In this document: positions 16,662 to 26,041 of the stretch, in pieces | How the letters are laid out: each line of letters starts with the position of its first letter | Position numbering within the stretch: position 1 is the stretch's first letter | Source of the DNA: Cohnella nanjingensis | GTDB taxonomy: Bacteria; Bacillota; Bacilli; Paenibacillales; Paenibacillaceae | Length of the DNA: 64,000 nucleotides | Assembly: GCF_014212125.1 (NCBI RefSeq) | Contig: NZ_JACJVP010000045.1 | Span: 9,842-73,841, forward strand | Direction: 5' to 3' | Program-made: the position numbers and the translations under genes | The notes under the pieces: model-generated | Database searches by the model: none | Told to the model about the DNA's origin: nothing | What the model saw: the letters and a program-made list of their open reading frames with translations, nothing else

Positions 16662-17281
16662 TCGATTATCTGAAGGGGCGCGTAGCCCATATTGAGATGG
16701 AGTACGTCGTGCTGGACGTGCGCGATATCGGGTATCGGGTGTTCACGCCCAATCCGTACGCGCTTGCCCGGAGCGAAGAGCCGGTGCAATTATTCATTCA
16801 TCATCACGTCCGCGAGGACGCGATCCAGCTGTTCGGATTCACCACGCGGGAGGAGCAGGGACTGTTCCGCAAGCTGCTGGACGTATCCGGCATCGGGCCC
16901 CGGGTGGCGCTCGGCGTGCTTGCGGGCGGTCGGCCGGAGACGGTCGCCGCCGCGATCCAGCAGGAGAACCTGACGTTCCTGACCAAGCTCCCGGGCATCG
17001 GGAAGAAGACGGCCCAGCGGATGATCCTCGACTTGAAGGACAAGCTCGGCGCATACGACGACCGGATGCACGGCATCTCGCTCGTGGCTCCGGCGAGCCA
17101 GCTCATGATGGCGGAGGAGGAATCCTCGTCCTGGACGACGGCTCGCGAGGCGCTCGCCGGACTCGGCTATCGGGACGCGGAGCTGGATCGCGCCTGGCTC
17201 GCGCTCCGGGACAAGGTCAAGCCCGACGAGTCGCCGGACGCGCTGATGAAGATGGCGCTGCAGCAGTTGTTCCAAGGTTAA
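16658..17281 (+). CDS. ruvA: Holliday junction helicase subunit RuvA
   Basis: Binds four-way junctions and loads the RuvB motor. The 207-residue protein has an N-terminal OB fold (IDYLKGRVAHIEMEYVVLD), two helix-hairpin-helix motifs (VSGIGPRVALGVL and LPGIGKKTAQRMILDLKD) and a C-terminal RuvB-contacting domain (AREALAGLGYRDAELDRA). It starts at TTG 16658 in a TTGA overlap with ruvC. Confidence 0.96.
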   Translation: MIDYLKGRVAHIEMEYVVLDVRDIGYRVFTPNPYALARSEEPVQLFIHHHVREDAIQLFGFTTREEQGLFRKLLDVSGIGPRVALGVLAGGRPETVAAAIQQENLTFLTKLPGIGKKTAQRMILDLKDKLGAYDDRMHGISLVAPASQLMMAEEESSSWTTAREALAGLGYRDAELDRAWLALRDKVKPDESPDALMKMALQQLFQG

Positions 17282-17311
17282 CGAATGGGAGCGGGAGAGG
17301 GGGCCGTACGG

Positions 17312-18316
17312 GTGGAAGACCGGATCGTGACCGCTCATTTGATGGTAGAGGACGGGCAGGCGGAATTCAGCCTGCGCCCGCGGTACCTGGCGGAGTATAT
17401 CGGCCAAGCGCAAGTCAAGGAAAATATGAAGATCTATATCGAAGCGGCGAAGCTGCGCCAGGAGGCGCTCGACCATGTCCTGCTGTACGGGCCGCCCGGC
17501 CTGGGCAAGACGACGCTGTCCAATATTATCGCCAACGAGCTGGGCGTCAGCATCCGCACGACCAGCGGTCCGGCGATCGAACGTCCGGGCGACCTGGCGG
17601 CGATCCTGTCGAACCTGCAGGAGAACGACGTGCTGTTCATCGACGAGATTCACCGCCTGCACCGCACGGTCGAGGAAGTGCTGTATCCCGCGATGGAGGA
17701 CTTCGCGTTGGACTTCGTCATCGGCAAAGGGCCCAGCGCCCGTTCCGTCCGGCTCGACCTGCCGAAGTTCACGCTGATCGGCGCGACGACCCGGGCGGGA
17801 CTGCTGTCCGCGCCGCTGCGCGACCGGTTCGGCGTCGTGAACCGGTTGGAGTTCTATACGGAGGACGAGCTGGCGTACATCGTCTCCCGGACGTCGGATC
17901 TGCTGAACGTCGGCATTCTCGGCGAAGCGTCGCGGGAGATCGCGCGGCGCGCCCGGGGGACGCCGCGGATCGCGAACCGGCTGCTGAAGCGGGTGCGCGA
18001 CCACGCCCAAGTGCGCGGAGACGGCATCATCACCGAGCAGTTGGCGCGCGAAGCGCTCGAGCGCATCCAGGTCGATCCGATGGGGCTCGACGCGATCGAC
18101 CACAAGATGCTGCACGCGATGATCCAGAGCTTCCGCGGGGGACCTGTCGGCGTGGACACGATCGCCGCCTCGATCGGCGAGGAGAGCCAGACGATCGAGG
18201 ACGTGTACGAGCCGTACCTGATGCAGATCGGCTTCCTGCAGCGGACGCCCCGGGGGCGCATCGTCACGCACGCCGCCTATCGGCATCTGGGACTTCCCGT
18301 TCCGGAGCAGCCTTGA
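17312..18316 (+). CDS. ruvB: Holliday junction helicase ATPase RuvB
   Basis: Hexameric AAA+ motor for branch migration. Walker A is GPPGLGKTT, Walker B LFIDEIHRL, sensor 1 GATTRAG, and the C-terminal winged helix ends RGRIVTHAAYRHLG. I prefer GTG 17312 (product VEDRIVTAHL, 334 residues, the Bacillus length) because agagggggcc lies at the right distance. An in-frame ATG at 17285 would add nine Gly/Ala residues and has a poor site. The stop overlaps the next gene's TTG. Confidence 0.95.
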   Translation: MEDRIVTAHLMVEDGQAEFSLRPRYLAEYIGQAQVKENMKIYIEAAKLRQEALDHVLLYGPPGLGKTTLSNIIANELGVSIRTTSGPAIERPGDLAAILSNLQENDVLFIDEIHRLHRTVEEVLYPAMEDFALDFVIGKGPSARSVRLDLPKFTLIGATTRAGLLSAPLRDRFGVVNRLEFYTEDELAYIVSRTSDLLNVGILGEASREIARRARGTPRIANRLLKRVRDHAQVRGDGIITEQLAREALERIQVDPMGLDAIDHKMLHAMIQSFRGGPVGVDTIAASIGEESQTIEDVYEPYLMQIGFLQRTPRGRIVTHAAYRHLGLPVPEQP

Positions 18317-18768
18317 GACCGGAAGGCGCCGCGCGGCGATCCGAGTTGACCGTCGTCTACGACGGCGAGTGCAACCTGTGTCTGGCCACCGTCGCCAAGC
18401 TGAAGCGGCTGCGCACGAATTCGGAGATCCGGTACGTGACGCTCCAATCGCTCGCGGACGGTTCGACGGCGGCTTGGCCGGCGATCGCGGACGTGCCCGA
18501 AGACCGGCTGGCCGCCCAGCTTCACGTGACGGACGAGGCAGGCGGCGTATACGGCGGCTCGGAAGCCGTCATGCGGCTGCTGCGGGACGTGCCGTCGCTG
18601 CGCTGGCTGGGCGTCCTGGGAAGCCTGCCCGGCATGAGGAATGTCAGCCGCGCGCTGTACAAGCGCATCGCCAGATATCGCTATCGTTTGTTCGGCAAGA
18701 CCCCTACCTGCGCGGACGGCGTTTGCCGGCCGCCGGAGACTAAACGGAACGACGGAGGGAATACATAA
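18313..18768 (+). CDS. DUF393 thiol-disulfide oxidoreductase-like protein
   Basis: The 151-residue protein of the DUF393 family (YuxK type, thioredoxin-like fold predicted) has its signature VVYDGECNLC near the N-terminus, with Cys20 and Cys23 forming a CxxC pair. A second Cys pair near the C-terminus (PTCADGVC) is also seen. The substrate is not known. It starts at TTG 18313 over the ruvB stop, and its own stop touches the start of the next gene, so it is tightly coupled between ruvB and a SpoIID-type gene. Confidence 0.85.
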   Translation: MRPEGAARRSELTVVYDGECNLCLATVAKLKRLRTNSEIRYVTLQSLADGSTAAWPAIADVPEDRLAAQLHVTDEAGGVYGGSEAVMRLLRDVPSLRWLGVLGSLPGMRNVSRALYKRIARYRYRLFGKTPTCADGVCRPPETKRNDGGNT

Positions 18769-20864
18769 TGACTTTGATCCACCGCCGCAAGCGGCTCGCC
18801 GCCGCGATGCTCGCGGCGCTCGCCTTGACGACGGCCAGCGCACCCGTCTACGGAGCCGTCTCGGTCCCCGACCAGATCCGCGTCGCACTTTTTCTGGATT
18901 TAGGAACGAAGTATCAAGCCACGACGCCGTCCGTGACGCTCGTATCCGCGGGCGGCCTGTCCATGTCTTGGGGAGCCGGCGGGTCCTTCTCCGCGCCGGG
19001 CGGCACGGCCCGCTTCGCCGTGGACGGCTACCGGGCCGTGGTCCTCGAGACGTCGGATCAGGCCGCGGCCACGAACGCGCTGAAGAAGATCCAAGCCTCC
19101 TCCAAGGCGGGGTTCATCACCAAGCTGAGCAAGAAAGGAAAGACGGTTTATCAAGTGTACGAGGGCGGCTTCGCGACGGCGGCGCTCGCCAAGTCGGCGC
19201 TCTCGAAGTGGACGAGCGCCGGCGTCGCAGGCGGCGCCGCAACGCTGACGCCGGCCTTCGTCGGCGGACCGTTCGCCGTCGAAGCGGGCCCGTATGCCAG
19301 TCTCTCCGAAGCGGCGGCCGCGGCCGAGCAGATCGGGAACGTCGGCCTGGACGCGTTCGCGGCGGTTAAGCCTGCCCCGGGCGGCGTCGACTATGTCGTC
19401 CGAATCGGACAAGCCGCCGACGCCGGGGAACAGAGCAGCCTCCTCCAAGAGGCGTCCGCAGCCGGCTTCTCCGTAAGCAGGCCTTCCCCGAACGACCCGT
19501 ACGCGGTCATTCGCAACGACGTCACGGCGAGCGCTTCCGGCGCGGCGGTACCGCTGTACGCGATGCCGGCGGGCGCCGACGGCGCGCTGCTGGCCGCTCC
19601 GGCCGGCGATACGGCGATCCAAGTCGTCGAGCGCAGCAAGCGCACCTATCGCGGCGGCATGGAGATCAGCGTGCTGAACAACAACCTGGCCGTCGTGAAC
19701 GTCGTCGGCCTCGAGCAATATTTGTACGCCGTCGTCGGGACGGAAGTCCCCGCGACTTGGCCGGTCGAAGCGCAGAAGGCGCAGGCCGTAGCCGCGCGCT
19801 CCTATGCGCTGTCCATGGGCAATCAGTATCAGGTCGCGCAGGTCGTCGATTCGACCTATAGTCAAGCCTACAACGGGATCTCCGCGGAGAATCCGGGCTC
19901 CATCGCGGGCGTGCAGGCGACGGCGGGCGAAGTCATGACTTCCGGCGGGAAGATCATCAACGCCGTCTTCTCCGCCAACGCGGGCGGCATTACGGCCGAT
20001 CCCGTCGAGATCTGGGGCAACGCGACGCCTTACCTTGCCAGCGCGGCGCAGAGTCCGGACGACGGGCCGCAGCAAGGCAAGCCGGATTGGTACCGGGTCG
20101 CGCTCGATACCGGCGAGGTCGGATATATCCGCAGCGACATGGCCGCCGATCAGGGGCAGAAGAACGCCGCGGGCCTAAAAGTGCTGCAGGTAACGGCTAG
20201 CGACGTGGCGATCCGTAAGATTCCGCTCGTTCAGAACGACGTCAATCCGATCGCGCGCGTCAGCACAGGAACGACAGTCGTCCTGCTGGACAAAGTGCCG
20301 GAATATACGAATTACAGCTGGATCGAAGGGCCGTATACAGGGGAGCAGCTGCTGACGACCCTCAACGGCAAGCTCGGGGCCGGCAACAAAATTCAAGGTC
20401 CGCTCCAGACGCTGGAGGTGTCCGAGAGCGGAGCGTCCGGCAGGGCAATCCGGCTGGCGGCGAACGGCAATCCCGTCGCGACGACCGGCGACAACCTCCG
20501 CAGCGCGCTGGGCGGCATTAAGAGCACGCTGTTCCAGATCGAAGAGACCGGCCGCTTCACCGTGCTGGGCGCAAACGGCGCCAAGCGGGAGCTGCCCGTC
20601 CAATCGGGTCCGCTCCAGGTGCTGGGCGCGAACGGCAGCACGCGTTCGTTCGACGCGGGCAACGCGCTGGTCTTGAGCGGGAACGGCCAAGTCCGTGCCG
20701 TGACGTCGCAGCCGCAGTTCATCATTAGCGGCAAGGGTTACGGCCACGGGTTGGGCATGTCGCAATGGGGCGCCAAGGCGATGGCCGACCAAGGGTATGA
20801 CTATCAAACGATTCTGAAATACTATTACAAGAACGTAGCGCTGGAGAAGGATGGCAACGGATGA
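18768..20864 (+). CDS. SpoIID/LytB domain protein (secreted)
   Basis: A peptidoglycan-remodelling family; SpoIID is a lytic transglycosylase used during engulfment. The 698-residue protein has a signal peptide (about 1-28), a Ser/Ala/Gly-rich region with SPOR-like segments (about 100-240), and the SpoIID core (about 305-450: NVVGLEQYLYAVVGTEVP, then QAVAARSYAL), with the C-terminal GKGYGHGLGMSQWGAKAMA at about 660-680. It is twice the size of Bacillus SpoIID, and the canonical spoIID lies elsewhere in related genomes, so this is likely a paralogue. It overlaps queA by four bases (ATGA). Confidence 0.88.
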   Translation: MTLIHRRKRLAAAMLAALALTTASAPVYGAVSVPDQIRVALFLDLGTKYQATTPSVTLVSAGGLSMSWGAGGSFSAPGGTARFAVDGYRAVVLETSDQAAATNALKKIQASSKAGFITKLSKKGKTVYQVYEGGFATAALAKSALSKWTSAGVAGGAATLTPAFVGGPFAVEAGPYASLSEAAAAAEQIGNVGLDAFAAVKPAPGGVDYVVRIGQAADAGEQSSLLQEASAAGFSVSRPSPNDPYAVIRNDVTASASGAAVPLYAMPAGADGALLAAPAGDTAIQVVERSKRTYRGGMEISVLNNNLAVVNVVGLEQYLYAVVGTEVPATWPVEAQKAQAVAARSYALSMGNQYQVAQVVDSTYSQAYNGISAENPGSIAGVQATAGEVMTSGGKIINAVFSANAGGITADPVEIWGNATPYLASAAQSPDDGPQQGKPDWYRVALDTGEVGYIRSDMAADQGQKNAAGLKVLQVTASDVAIRKIPLVQNDVNPIARVSTGTTVVLLDKVPEYTNYSWIEGPYTGEQLLTTLNGKLGAGNKIQGPLQTLEVSESGASGRAIRLAANGNPVATTGDNLRSALGGIKSTLFQIEETGRFTVLGANGAKRELPVQSGPLQVLGANGSTRSFDAGNALVLSGNGQVRAVTSQPQFIISGKGYGHGLGMSQWGAKAMADQGYDYQTILKYYYKNVALEKDGNG

Positions 20865-21922
20865 ACGTAAGCGATTATGACTTTGAATTGCCGGAGCGGC
20901 TGATCGCGCAGACTCCGCTGTCCGACCGGACGGCTTCGCGTCTGCTCGTCCTGCACCGGGACAACGGAGCGGTCGAACACCGCTCCTTTCGAGATTTGAA
21001 GGAATATCTGCAGCCCGGCGATACGCTGGTCTTGAACGATACGAAGGTGATTCCCGCCAGGTTGTTCGGGACGAAGGCCGATACGGGCGCCAAGGTCGAG
21101 CTGCTGCTCCTCAAAAACGTCGAAGGCGACGTCTGGGAAGCGCTCGTCCGTCCTGGCAAGAAGATCCGCAAAGGAACGACGTTGTCCTTCGGCGGCTCCG
21201 ATCCCGAATCTTCGGAAAAGATGAAACCATTGCTTACGGCAACCGTAGAAGAAGAAGGCGAGATGGGCGCCAGGCTCATCCGCTTTGCCTATGAGGGCAT
21301 CTTCAACGAATTGCTGGACCGGCTCGGCGAGATGCCGCTGCCTCCCTATATAAAGGAAAGATTAGACGATCGGGATCGGTATCAGACCGTATATGCCCGA
21401 CATGAAGGGTCCGCCGCGGCGCCTACCGCGGGGCTTCATTTTACGGACGGCTTCCTGGAAGAGCTCGCAGCATGGGGCGTCCGAATCTGCCGCGTGACGC
21501 TGCATGTCGGCCTGGGCACGTTCCGGCCCGTCGCGGTCGAGAACGTACTGGAGCATCGGATGCACGAGGAGTGGTACTCCGTCAGTCCCGAGAGCGCGGA
21601 GCTGCTGAACCGGGCGCGGTCGGAAGGCGGGCGCGTCGTCGCGGTCGGCACCACTTCGGCGCGGACGCTCGAGACGATCGGCGGACGGTTCGGAGACGGG
21701 AAGATCGAAGCCTGCAGCGGATGGACGGACATCTTCATCTACCCGGGCTACGCCTTCCGGCTCGTGAGCGCGCTGCTCACGAACTTCCATCTGCCGAAGT
21801 CGACGCTGGTCATGCTCGTCAGCGCGCTGGCCGGACGCGAAGCGACGCTGTCGGCTTATCGCGAGGCGGTCGGCCGCGAATACCGTTTCTTCAGCTTCGG
21901 CGACGCCATGTTCATCACCTAA
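20861..21922 (+). CDS. queA: tRNA preQ1(34) S-adenosylmethionine ribosyltransferase-isomerase
   Basis: Adds the epoxycyclopentane moiety from S-adenosylmethionine to preQ1 at wobble position 34 of tRNA in queuosine synthesis. The 353-residue protein starts with the family signature DFELPERLIAQTPLSDR, with LVLNDTKVIPARLFG and AAPTAGLHFT further on. It precedes tgt, the previous pathway enzyme, as in Bacillus. Confidence 0.97.
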   Translation: MNVSDYDFELPERLIAQTPLSDRTASRLLVLHRDNGAVEHRSFRDLKEYLQPGDTLVLNDTKVIPARLFGTKADTGAKVELLLLKNVEGDVWEALVRPGKKIRKGTTLSFGGSDPESSEKMKPLLTATVEEEGEMGARLIRFAYEGIFNELLDRLGEMPLPPYIKERLDDRDRYQTVYARHEGSAAAPTAGLHFTDGFLEELAAWGVRICRVTLHVGLGTFRPVAVENVLEHRMHEEWYSVSPESAELLNRARSEGGRVVAVGTTSARTLETIGGRFGDGKIEACSGWTDIFIYPGYAFRLVSALLTNFHLPKSTLVMLVSALAGREATLSAYREAVGREYRFFSFGDAMFIT

Positions 21923-21943
21923 GAAGGGATCGATACCCGTACC

Positions 21944-23080
21944 ATGTCCGCCATTCGATACGAATTGATCAAGACCTGCGCCCAGACGGGCGCGCGCTTG
22001 GGCCGCGTGCATACGCCTCACGGCGTCATCGACACCCCGACATTTATGCCCGTCGGGACGCAAGCGACCGTGAAGGGCATCAGCCCCGAAGAGCTAAAGG
22101 AACTGAACGCGCAGATCATCCTAAGCAACACATACCATCTGTTCCTCCGGCCGGGCCATGAACTCGTCCGCGCGGCGGGCGGTCTGCACAAGATGATGAA
22201 TTGGGACCGTCCGATCCTTACGGACAGCGGCGGCTTTCAGGTGTTTTCGCTCGCCGAGATGCGCAAGATCACGGAAGAGGGCGTAACGTTCCGTTCCCAC
22301 CTGAACGGCGACAAGCTGTTCCTCTCCCCCGAAGTCGCGACGGGCGTGCAGAACGCGCTCGGCTCGGATATCATGATGGCGTTCGACGAGTGCCCGCCGT
22401 ACCCGGCCGAGTACGAATACGTCAAGCAATCCACCGAGCGGACGAGCCGCTGGGCGGAACGCTGCCTGAAGGCGCACGCCCGTCCGAACGACCAGGGGCT
22501 GTTCGCCATCGTCCAGGGCGGCATGCACAAAGACCTGCGCGCGCAGAGCGCGGCGGATTTGACTTCCCTGGATTTTCCGGGGTATGCTATTGGGGGTCTG
22601 AGCGTAGGCGAATCCAAAGAGATCATGTACGAGGTGCTGGAACATACCGTTCCGCTGCTGCCGAGTCGCAAGCCCCGCTATCTCATGGGCGTCGGATCGC
22701 CGGACGCGCTCGTGGAAGGCAGCATCCGCGGCGTCGACATGTTCGACTGCGTCCTGCCGACCCGGATCGCCCGCAACGGCACGACGATGACGAGCCAAGG
22801 ACGGCTGGTCGTCAAGAACGCCAAGTTCGCGGAGGACTTCGGTCCGATCGATCCCGAATGCGATTGCTACGCTTGCCGGAACTATTCCCGCGCCTACATT
22901 CGCCATTTGATCCGCGCCGACGAGATGTTCGGACTGCGGCTGACGACGATTCACAATCTGCATTTCCTCGTCCATCTGATGTCGCAAGTCAGACAAGCCA
23001 TCCGGGATGACCGTTTGGGCGACTTCCGCGACGAATTCTTCGAGAAATACGGCATGGCCCATAACGAAAGTGGATTCTAA
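21944..23080 (+). CDS. tgt: tRNA-guanine transglycosylase
   Basis: Exchanges guanine 34 for preQ1 in tRNAs with GUN anticodons. The 378-residue TIM-barrel enzyme has the active-site segments LTDSGGFQVFSL and FDCVLPTRIARNG, and the C-terminal zinc ligands in CDCYACRNYSRAYIRHL. It starts 21 bases after queA with agaaggga upstream. It feeds product directly to QueA. Confidence 0.98.
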   Translation: MSAIRYELIKTCAQTGARLGRVHTPHGVIDTPTFMPVGTQATVKGISPEELKELNAQIILSNTYHLFLRPGHELVRAAGGLHKMMNWDRPILTDSGGFQVFSLAEMRKITEEGVTFRSHLNGDKLFLSPEVATGVQNALGSDIMMAFDECPPYPAEYEYVKQSTERTSRWAERCLKAHARPNDQGLFAIVQGGMHKDLRAQSAADLTSLDFPGYAIGGLSVGESKEIMYEVLEHTVPLLPSRKPRYLMGVGSPDALVEGSIRGVDMFDCVLPTRIARNGTTMTSQGRLVVKNAKFAEDFGPIDPECDCYACRNYSRAYIRHLIRADEMFGLRLTTIHNLHFLVHLMSQVRQAIRDDRLGDFRDEFFEKYGMAHNESGF

Positions 23081-23098
23081 CGAAAGGGGGGATATTCA

Positions 23099-23416
23099 AT
23101 GCAATATTTGGCTGAAAGCGGAGGCGGAAGCAACTTGTTGGTGACGTTGTTGCCGTTCGTGCTCATGTTCGTCATCTTCTACTTCCTGCTGATTCGCCCG
23201 CAACAGAAGAAATCCAAAGACCGCAACTCCATGCTTCGGGCCCTCAAAAAAGGGGATAAGGTGACGACGATCGGCGGTCTCCACGGGTCGATCGACCAGA
23301 TCACCGACGACACGATCGTGCTGAAGGTCAACGACGTGACGAAGCTGACGTTCGAACGTTCCGCGATCAACAACGTCACGGCGCGCTCCACGGAGAAGAC
23401 CGAAGGAGAGGCTTAA
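23099..23416 (+). CDS. yajC: Preprotein translocase subunit YajC
   Basis: Single-span accessory subunit of the SecDF complex. The 105-residue protein has a membrane helix at about 14-34 (VTLLPFVLMFVIFYFLLI) followed by the diagnostic RPQQKKSKDR and the SH3-like GDKVTTIGGLHGSIDQI. ATG 23099 follows aaaggggggat. It is the last gene of the ruvC-yajC run and is followed by a terminator; secDF is about 6 kb downstream. Confidence 0.95.
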   Translation: MQYLAESGGGSNLLVTLLPFVLMFVIFYFLLIRPQQKKSKDRNSMLRALKKGDKVTTIGGLHGSIDQITDDTIVLKVNDVTKLTFERSAINNVTARSTEKTEGEA

Positions 23417-23449
23417 TCTCCAGGGATTTTACCGGCGCGAAACGCCAAG

Positions 23450-23497
23450 AAGGCTGCCCTTACCCCAAAGTTAGAGGGGAGAGGACAGCCTTTTTTT
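23450..23497 (+). terminator. Rho-independent terminator after yajC
   Basis: AAGGCTG...CAGCCTT outer stem with an inner CCCC/GGGG helix, followed by eight T. Confidence 0.88.
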
Positions 23498-23513
23498 GTG
23501 CGTTTCCGGACGA

Positions 23514-24368
23514 TTAGCCGGTGGAACGGGAAGAGACGATCTTCGCCCGCAGCGCGCGGTCCTCCTCCGGCAAGTCAGCTCGGTTCGCCCACCCGCCGAC
23601 CGTCCAGCCGATCGCGGCAGCCGCAAAGGCTAAAGCGAGACCGGCCAGCATATCGGTCGCCCAATGGATGCCGAGGTAGAAGATCGAGAACAGGATGACG
23701 CCCGCATGGATCCAAGCCAGCGTCGCCCAACGCCGATTGCCCGACCGGGACGCGAGCAGCGCCGTCGTCACGGAGATCGAAGTGTGCAGGCTGGGGAAGC
23801 AATTGTCGAGACCGGACAGCCGCCGGTATTGCGTCTCGAATTCGGGGTAGACGTCCGGCACCAGGAATCGAATCTGCGGCGCGGCTAGCCAGGCTTCGTT
23901 CACCGGGATGAGCAGGAAGAACGGCATCGCGACCAGATAGTTGAGCAGCAGGGCCGTGCAGAACGCATAGTACAGCCTCTTGTTCCGGGCGCACGTATAG
24001 ATCGCGATCGAAGCGATCATGAACGATTGAAAGAGCACGAGATAGAACAAGGCGCAGATCCGCGTGAGCGCGGGCGATTCCAGCAGCCGCTGCAGCCGGC
24101 CTTGCCAAGCGCCTTCCCACCCGGTCAGCGCGGCGGTCAGATCCCGTGGCTCGGGAAAGAGCGCCTCCAGCTGCAGCTCGTACTTGTTAAGCAGGAGAAT
24201 GGCCAGCATGGCCAAAAAGAACGTCAAATATCTCGGCGACGCGACGAGCGTGCGCAGCCACGTGCCGGCGGCCGAGAGCGGCCCGCGCCCTGAGCCGAGC
24301 CAGGTCAGCAAAGCGACGGCGACGGCCGTAAGCGCCGAGATCGTCGTCATGGAGTGTATGACAATCAA
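23514..24368 (-). CDS. PAP2-family membrane phosphatase (inositol phosphotransferase-like)
   Basis: The 284-residue polytopic protein has the PAP2 second and third motifs: CFPSLHTSIS (PSxH type) and LGIHWATDMLAG (catalytic His, conserved Asp). The first motif is less clear (RRLSGLDNCF), as in the Aur1/inositol-phosphotransferase branch. It probably dephosphorylates or transfers groups on a lipid phosphate in the membrane. The best start is TTG 24368 because agggggacg lies upstream on that strand; an ATG at 24350 has no site. It is convergent with yajC. Confidence 0.82.
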   Translation of the reverse strand: MIVIHSMTTISALTAVAVALLTWLGSGRGPLSAAGTWLRTLVASPRYLTFFLAMLAILLLNKYELQLEALFPEPRDLTAALTGWEGAWQGRLQRLLESPALTRICALFYLVLFQSFMIASIAIYTCARNKRLYYAFCTALLLNYLVAMPFFLLIPVNEAWLAAPQIRFLVPDVYPEFETQYRRLSGLDNCFPSLHTSISVTTALLASRSGNRRWATLAWIHAGVILFSIFYLGIHWATDMLAGLALAFAAAAIGWTVGGWANRADLPEEDRALRAKIVSSRSTG

Positions 24369-24512
24369 TCCTTACGTCCCCCTAAGATTAGCTTTCTCTA
24401 GTTGCAATATGCCCTAAATTGCGGCAGCCTAGTATATCGCAACGGTCGGGAGGCGCTTCGTCATGAAATTTGGGGTGCGAACGCCAGAAATTCCCGAACT
24501 CGAGCATTTTTC

Positions 24513-24542
24513 TTGAATAGCCGGATTGAAACCGAGTACGAT
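24513..24542 (+). promoter_or_regulatory. Possible promoter of the MBL hydrolase gene
   Basis: TTGAAT (24513-24518), 18-bp spacer, TACGAT (24537-24542), about 47 bases before the start codon. The hexamers are mediocre. Confidence 0.4.
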
Positions 24543-24588
24543 AGCTTTATGAACATCAACCGTTTGACTGGATGGAAGAGGTGCAGAG

Positions 24589-25326
24589 ATGACAAGCTAT
24601 CATGTACTCGAGATCACGTATGACTATAACGGACAAAAACAAGCCATCTGCCCGACCCTTCTTCAAGATGCAAGCGAAACGATTCTGATCGACTGCGGTT
24701 ATCCCGATTTTCTGCCTTTGCTTGGAGAGGCGGCTAAGCGGTATAAGGTTCCGCTTGAATCCATTACCAAGTTGATCGTCACGCATCATGATATGGACCA
24801 TATCGGTTCGCTCGCTGCCTTGAAGCGGGCGTACCCGCATATCGAAATCATCGCGCATGAGCTGGACACGCCGTATATCGATGGGACGAAAAAGGCGTTG
24901 CGTCTGCAACAGGCGGAATCTACTTTTGACGCATTGCCGGATGAAGCCAAGCCGCAAGCGGAACAGTTTATACGACTTGTTGCGTCGATCGAGCCGGTTC
25001 CAGTCGATCGGACGGTCTGCCACGGCGAGCGGCTCCCTTGGTGCGGCGGCATCGACATCGTTCACACGCCGGGACATTTGCCTGGACATATGTCGTTGTA
25101 TCTCCCTGCCAGCAAGACGTTAATCGCAGGAGACGCGGTCGTCATCGAACAAGGCCGATTGAATATCGCCAATGCTTCCTTTGCTTGGGATTTGGGAGAG
25201 GCGGTCCGATCCGTTCAGCGCTTGCTCGAGTACGACATAGATCAGATCATTTGTTATCATGGAGGCTTATTCCGCGGCGACGTGAGGCAAGCGCTTCGGC
25301 ATCTCATTCATGCCTATACGTCTTGA
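24589..25326 (+). CDS. MBL-fold metallo-hydrolase
   Basis: The 245-residue metallo-beta-lactamase-fold protein has THHDMDHIG at 65-73. This is a variant of HxHxDH with Asp at the second His position, common in the YflN-like subgroup. Later metal ligands are likely His in VHTPGHLPGHMS, Asp in LIAGDAVV and His in CYHGG. The substrate is unknown (a lactone, thioester or phosphoester is possible). Lower GC than neighbours and absence from the Bacillus gene order at this point suggest a later insertion. ATG 24589 has gaagaggtgcag upstream. Confidence 0.82.
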   Translation: MTSYHVLEITYDYNGQKQAICPTLLQDASETILIDCGYPDFLPLLGEAAKRYKVPLESITKLIVTHHDMDHIGSLAALKRAYPHIEIIAHELDTPYIDGTKKALRLQQAESTFDALPDEAKPQAEQFIRLVASIEPVPVDRTVCHGERLPWCGGIDIVHTPGHLPGHMSLYLPASKTLIAGDAVVIEQGRLNIANASFAWDLGEAVRSVQRLLEYDIDQIICYHGGLFRGDVRQALRHLIHAYTS

Positions 25327-25365
25327 GTGGTCCCGCTTGCGACAAGCGCAGGAGATCGCTTGATG

Positions 25366-25415
25366 AAAAAAACAGCGGCGGGCGACGACATGAGGTCATG
25401 TCGTCATCCGCCGCT
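25366..25415 (-). terminator. Terminator for the TIGR04086 gene
   Basis: A long near-perfect stem (CAGCGGCGG-CGACGACATGA / TCATGTCGTC-CCGCCGCTG, 25373-25415) is followed by seven T when read on the minus strand. It may also stop the convergent MBL transcript. Confidence 0.85.
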
Positions 25416-25445
25416 GCTTGTTGAATCGGACCCTTCGTGACGGCC

Positions 25446-25859
25446 TTATCTTTTGCCGCCGGCAGAAGAGGAGCTCCCCGTGTTCACGCCCAGCATGCCC
25501 CCGAACGCGCCGGCGAGCAGCGTGACGAGCGCGAGCAGCGGAATGCGGGAGGACCAGTCGATGTCCTGGGACAGGAAGCCGATAATGACCACCAAGATGA
25601 CGTAGAGCAAACCCGTCATGGCGCCGATATACCATCCGCGCTTGCCGGAACGCCGAGCCGAGGTGAAGCCGCCCGCGAGCGAAGCCGCGCCGTGGGTGCC
25701 GTAGACCCAAGGCAGGACGTTGGATTCGGACAATGACGAGCTATAGAGCATGAGAGACAGCAGAAGCGTGCCTGCGCCCAGCCAGATGATCGACCAGACG
25801 ATGCCGGACAGCAAGGGGGAGGTAATGCGGAAGCCAGAGACGCGCGGAATCGGATTCAT
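25446..25859 (-). CDS. TIGR04086 family membrane protein
   Basis: The 137-residue small membrane protein has four hydrophobic segments (SGIVWSIIWLGAGTLLLSL; AASLAGGFTSA; GAMTGLLYVILVVIIGFL; LLALVTLLAGAFGGMLGV). It corresponds to YrzE of Bacillus, found next to yrbG and spoVB there as here. Function unknown. The ATG at 25859 is nine bases from gaaggagtgc; an ATG six bases upstream is too close to that site. Confidence 0.82.
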   Translation of the reverse strand: MNPIPRVSGFRITSPLLSGIVWSIIWLGAGTLLLSLMLYSSSLSESNVLPWVYGTHGAASLAGGFTSARRSGKRGWYIGAMTGLLYVILVVIIGFLSQDIDWSSRIPLLALVTLLAGAFGGMLGVNTGSSSSAGGKR

Positions 25860-26041
25860 CGGCATGCACTCCTTCACGTAAAAAGCATTTTGTACATTGT
25901 ATGGGCTTGTTCGGACGGGTAGTACAAGACGGTTTGCCATTTTTTCCGCATCGTGGCGTTGCATGAGCGCGAATAAGGGCGGTGACACTACAATCGCATG
26001 CACGACCTTGGCGAGAAGAGAAGACAGGGGAGGGACCTCTC

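Noticed and set aside
23351..23365. GTTCGAACGTTC in yajC as a LexA box
   Set aside because: The GAAC and GTTC halves are not separated by four bases, and the site lies inside a coding region.
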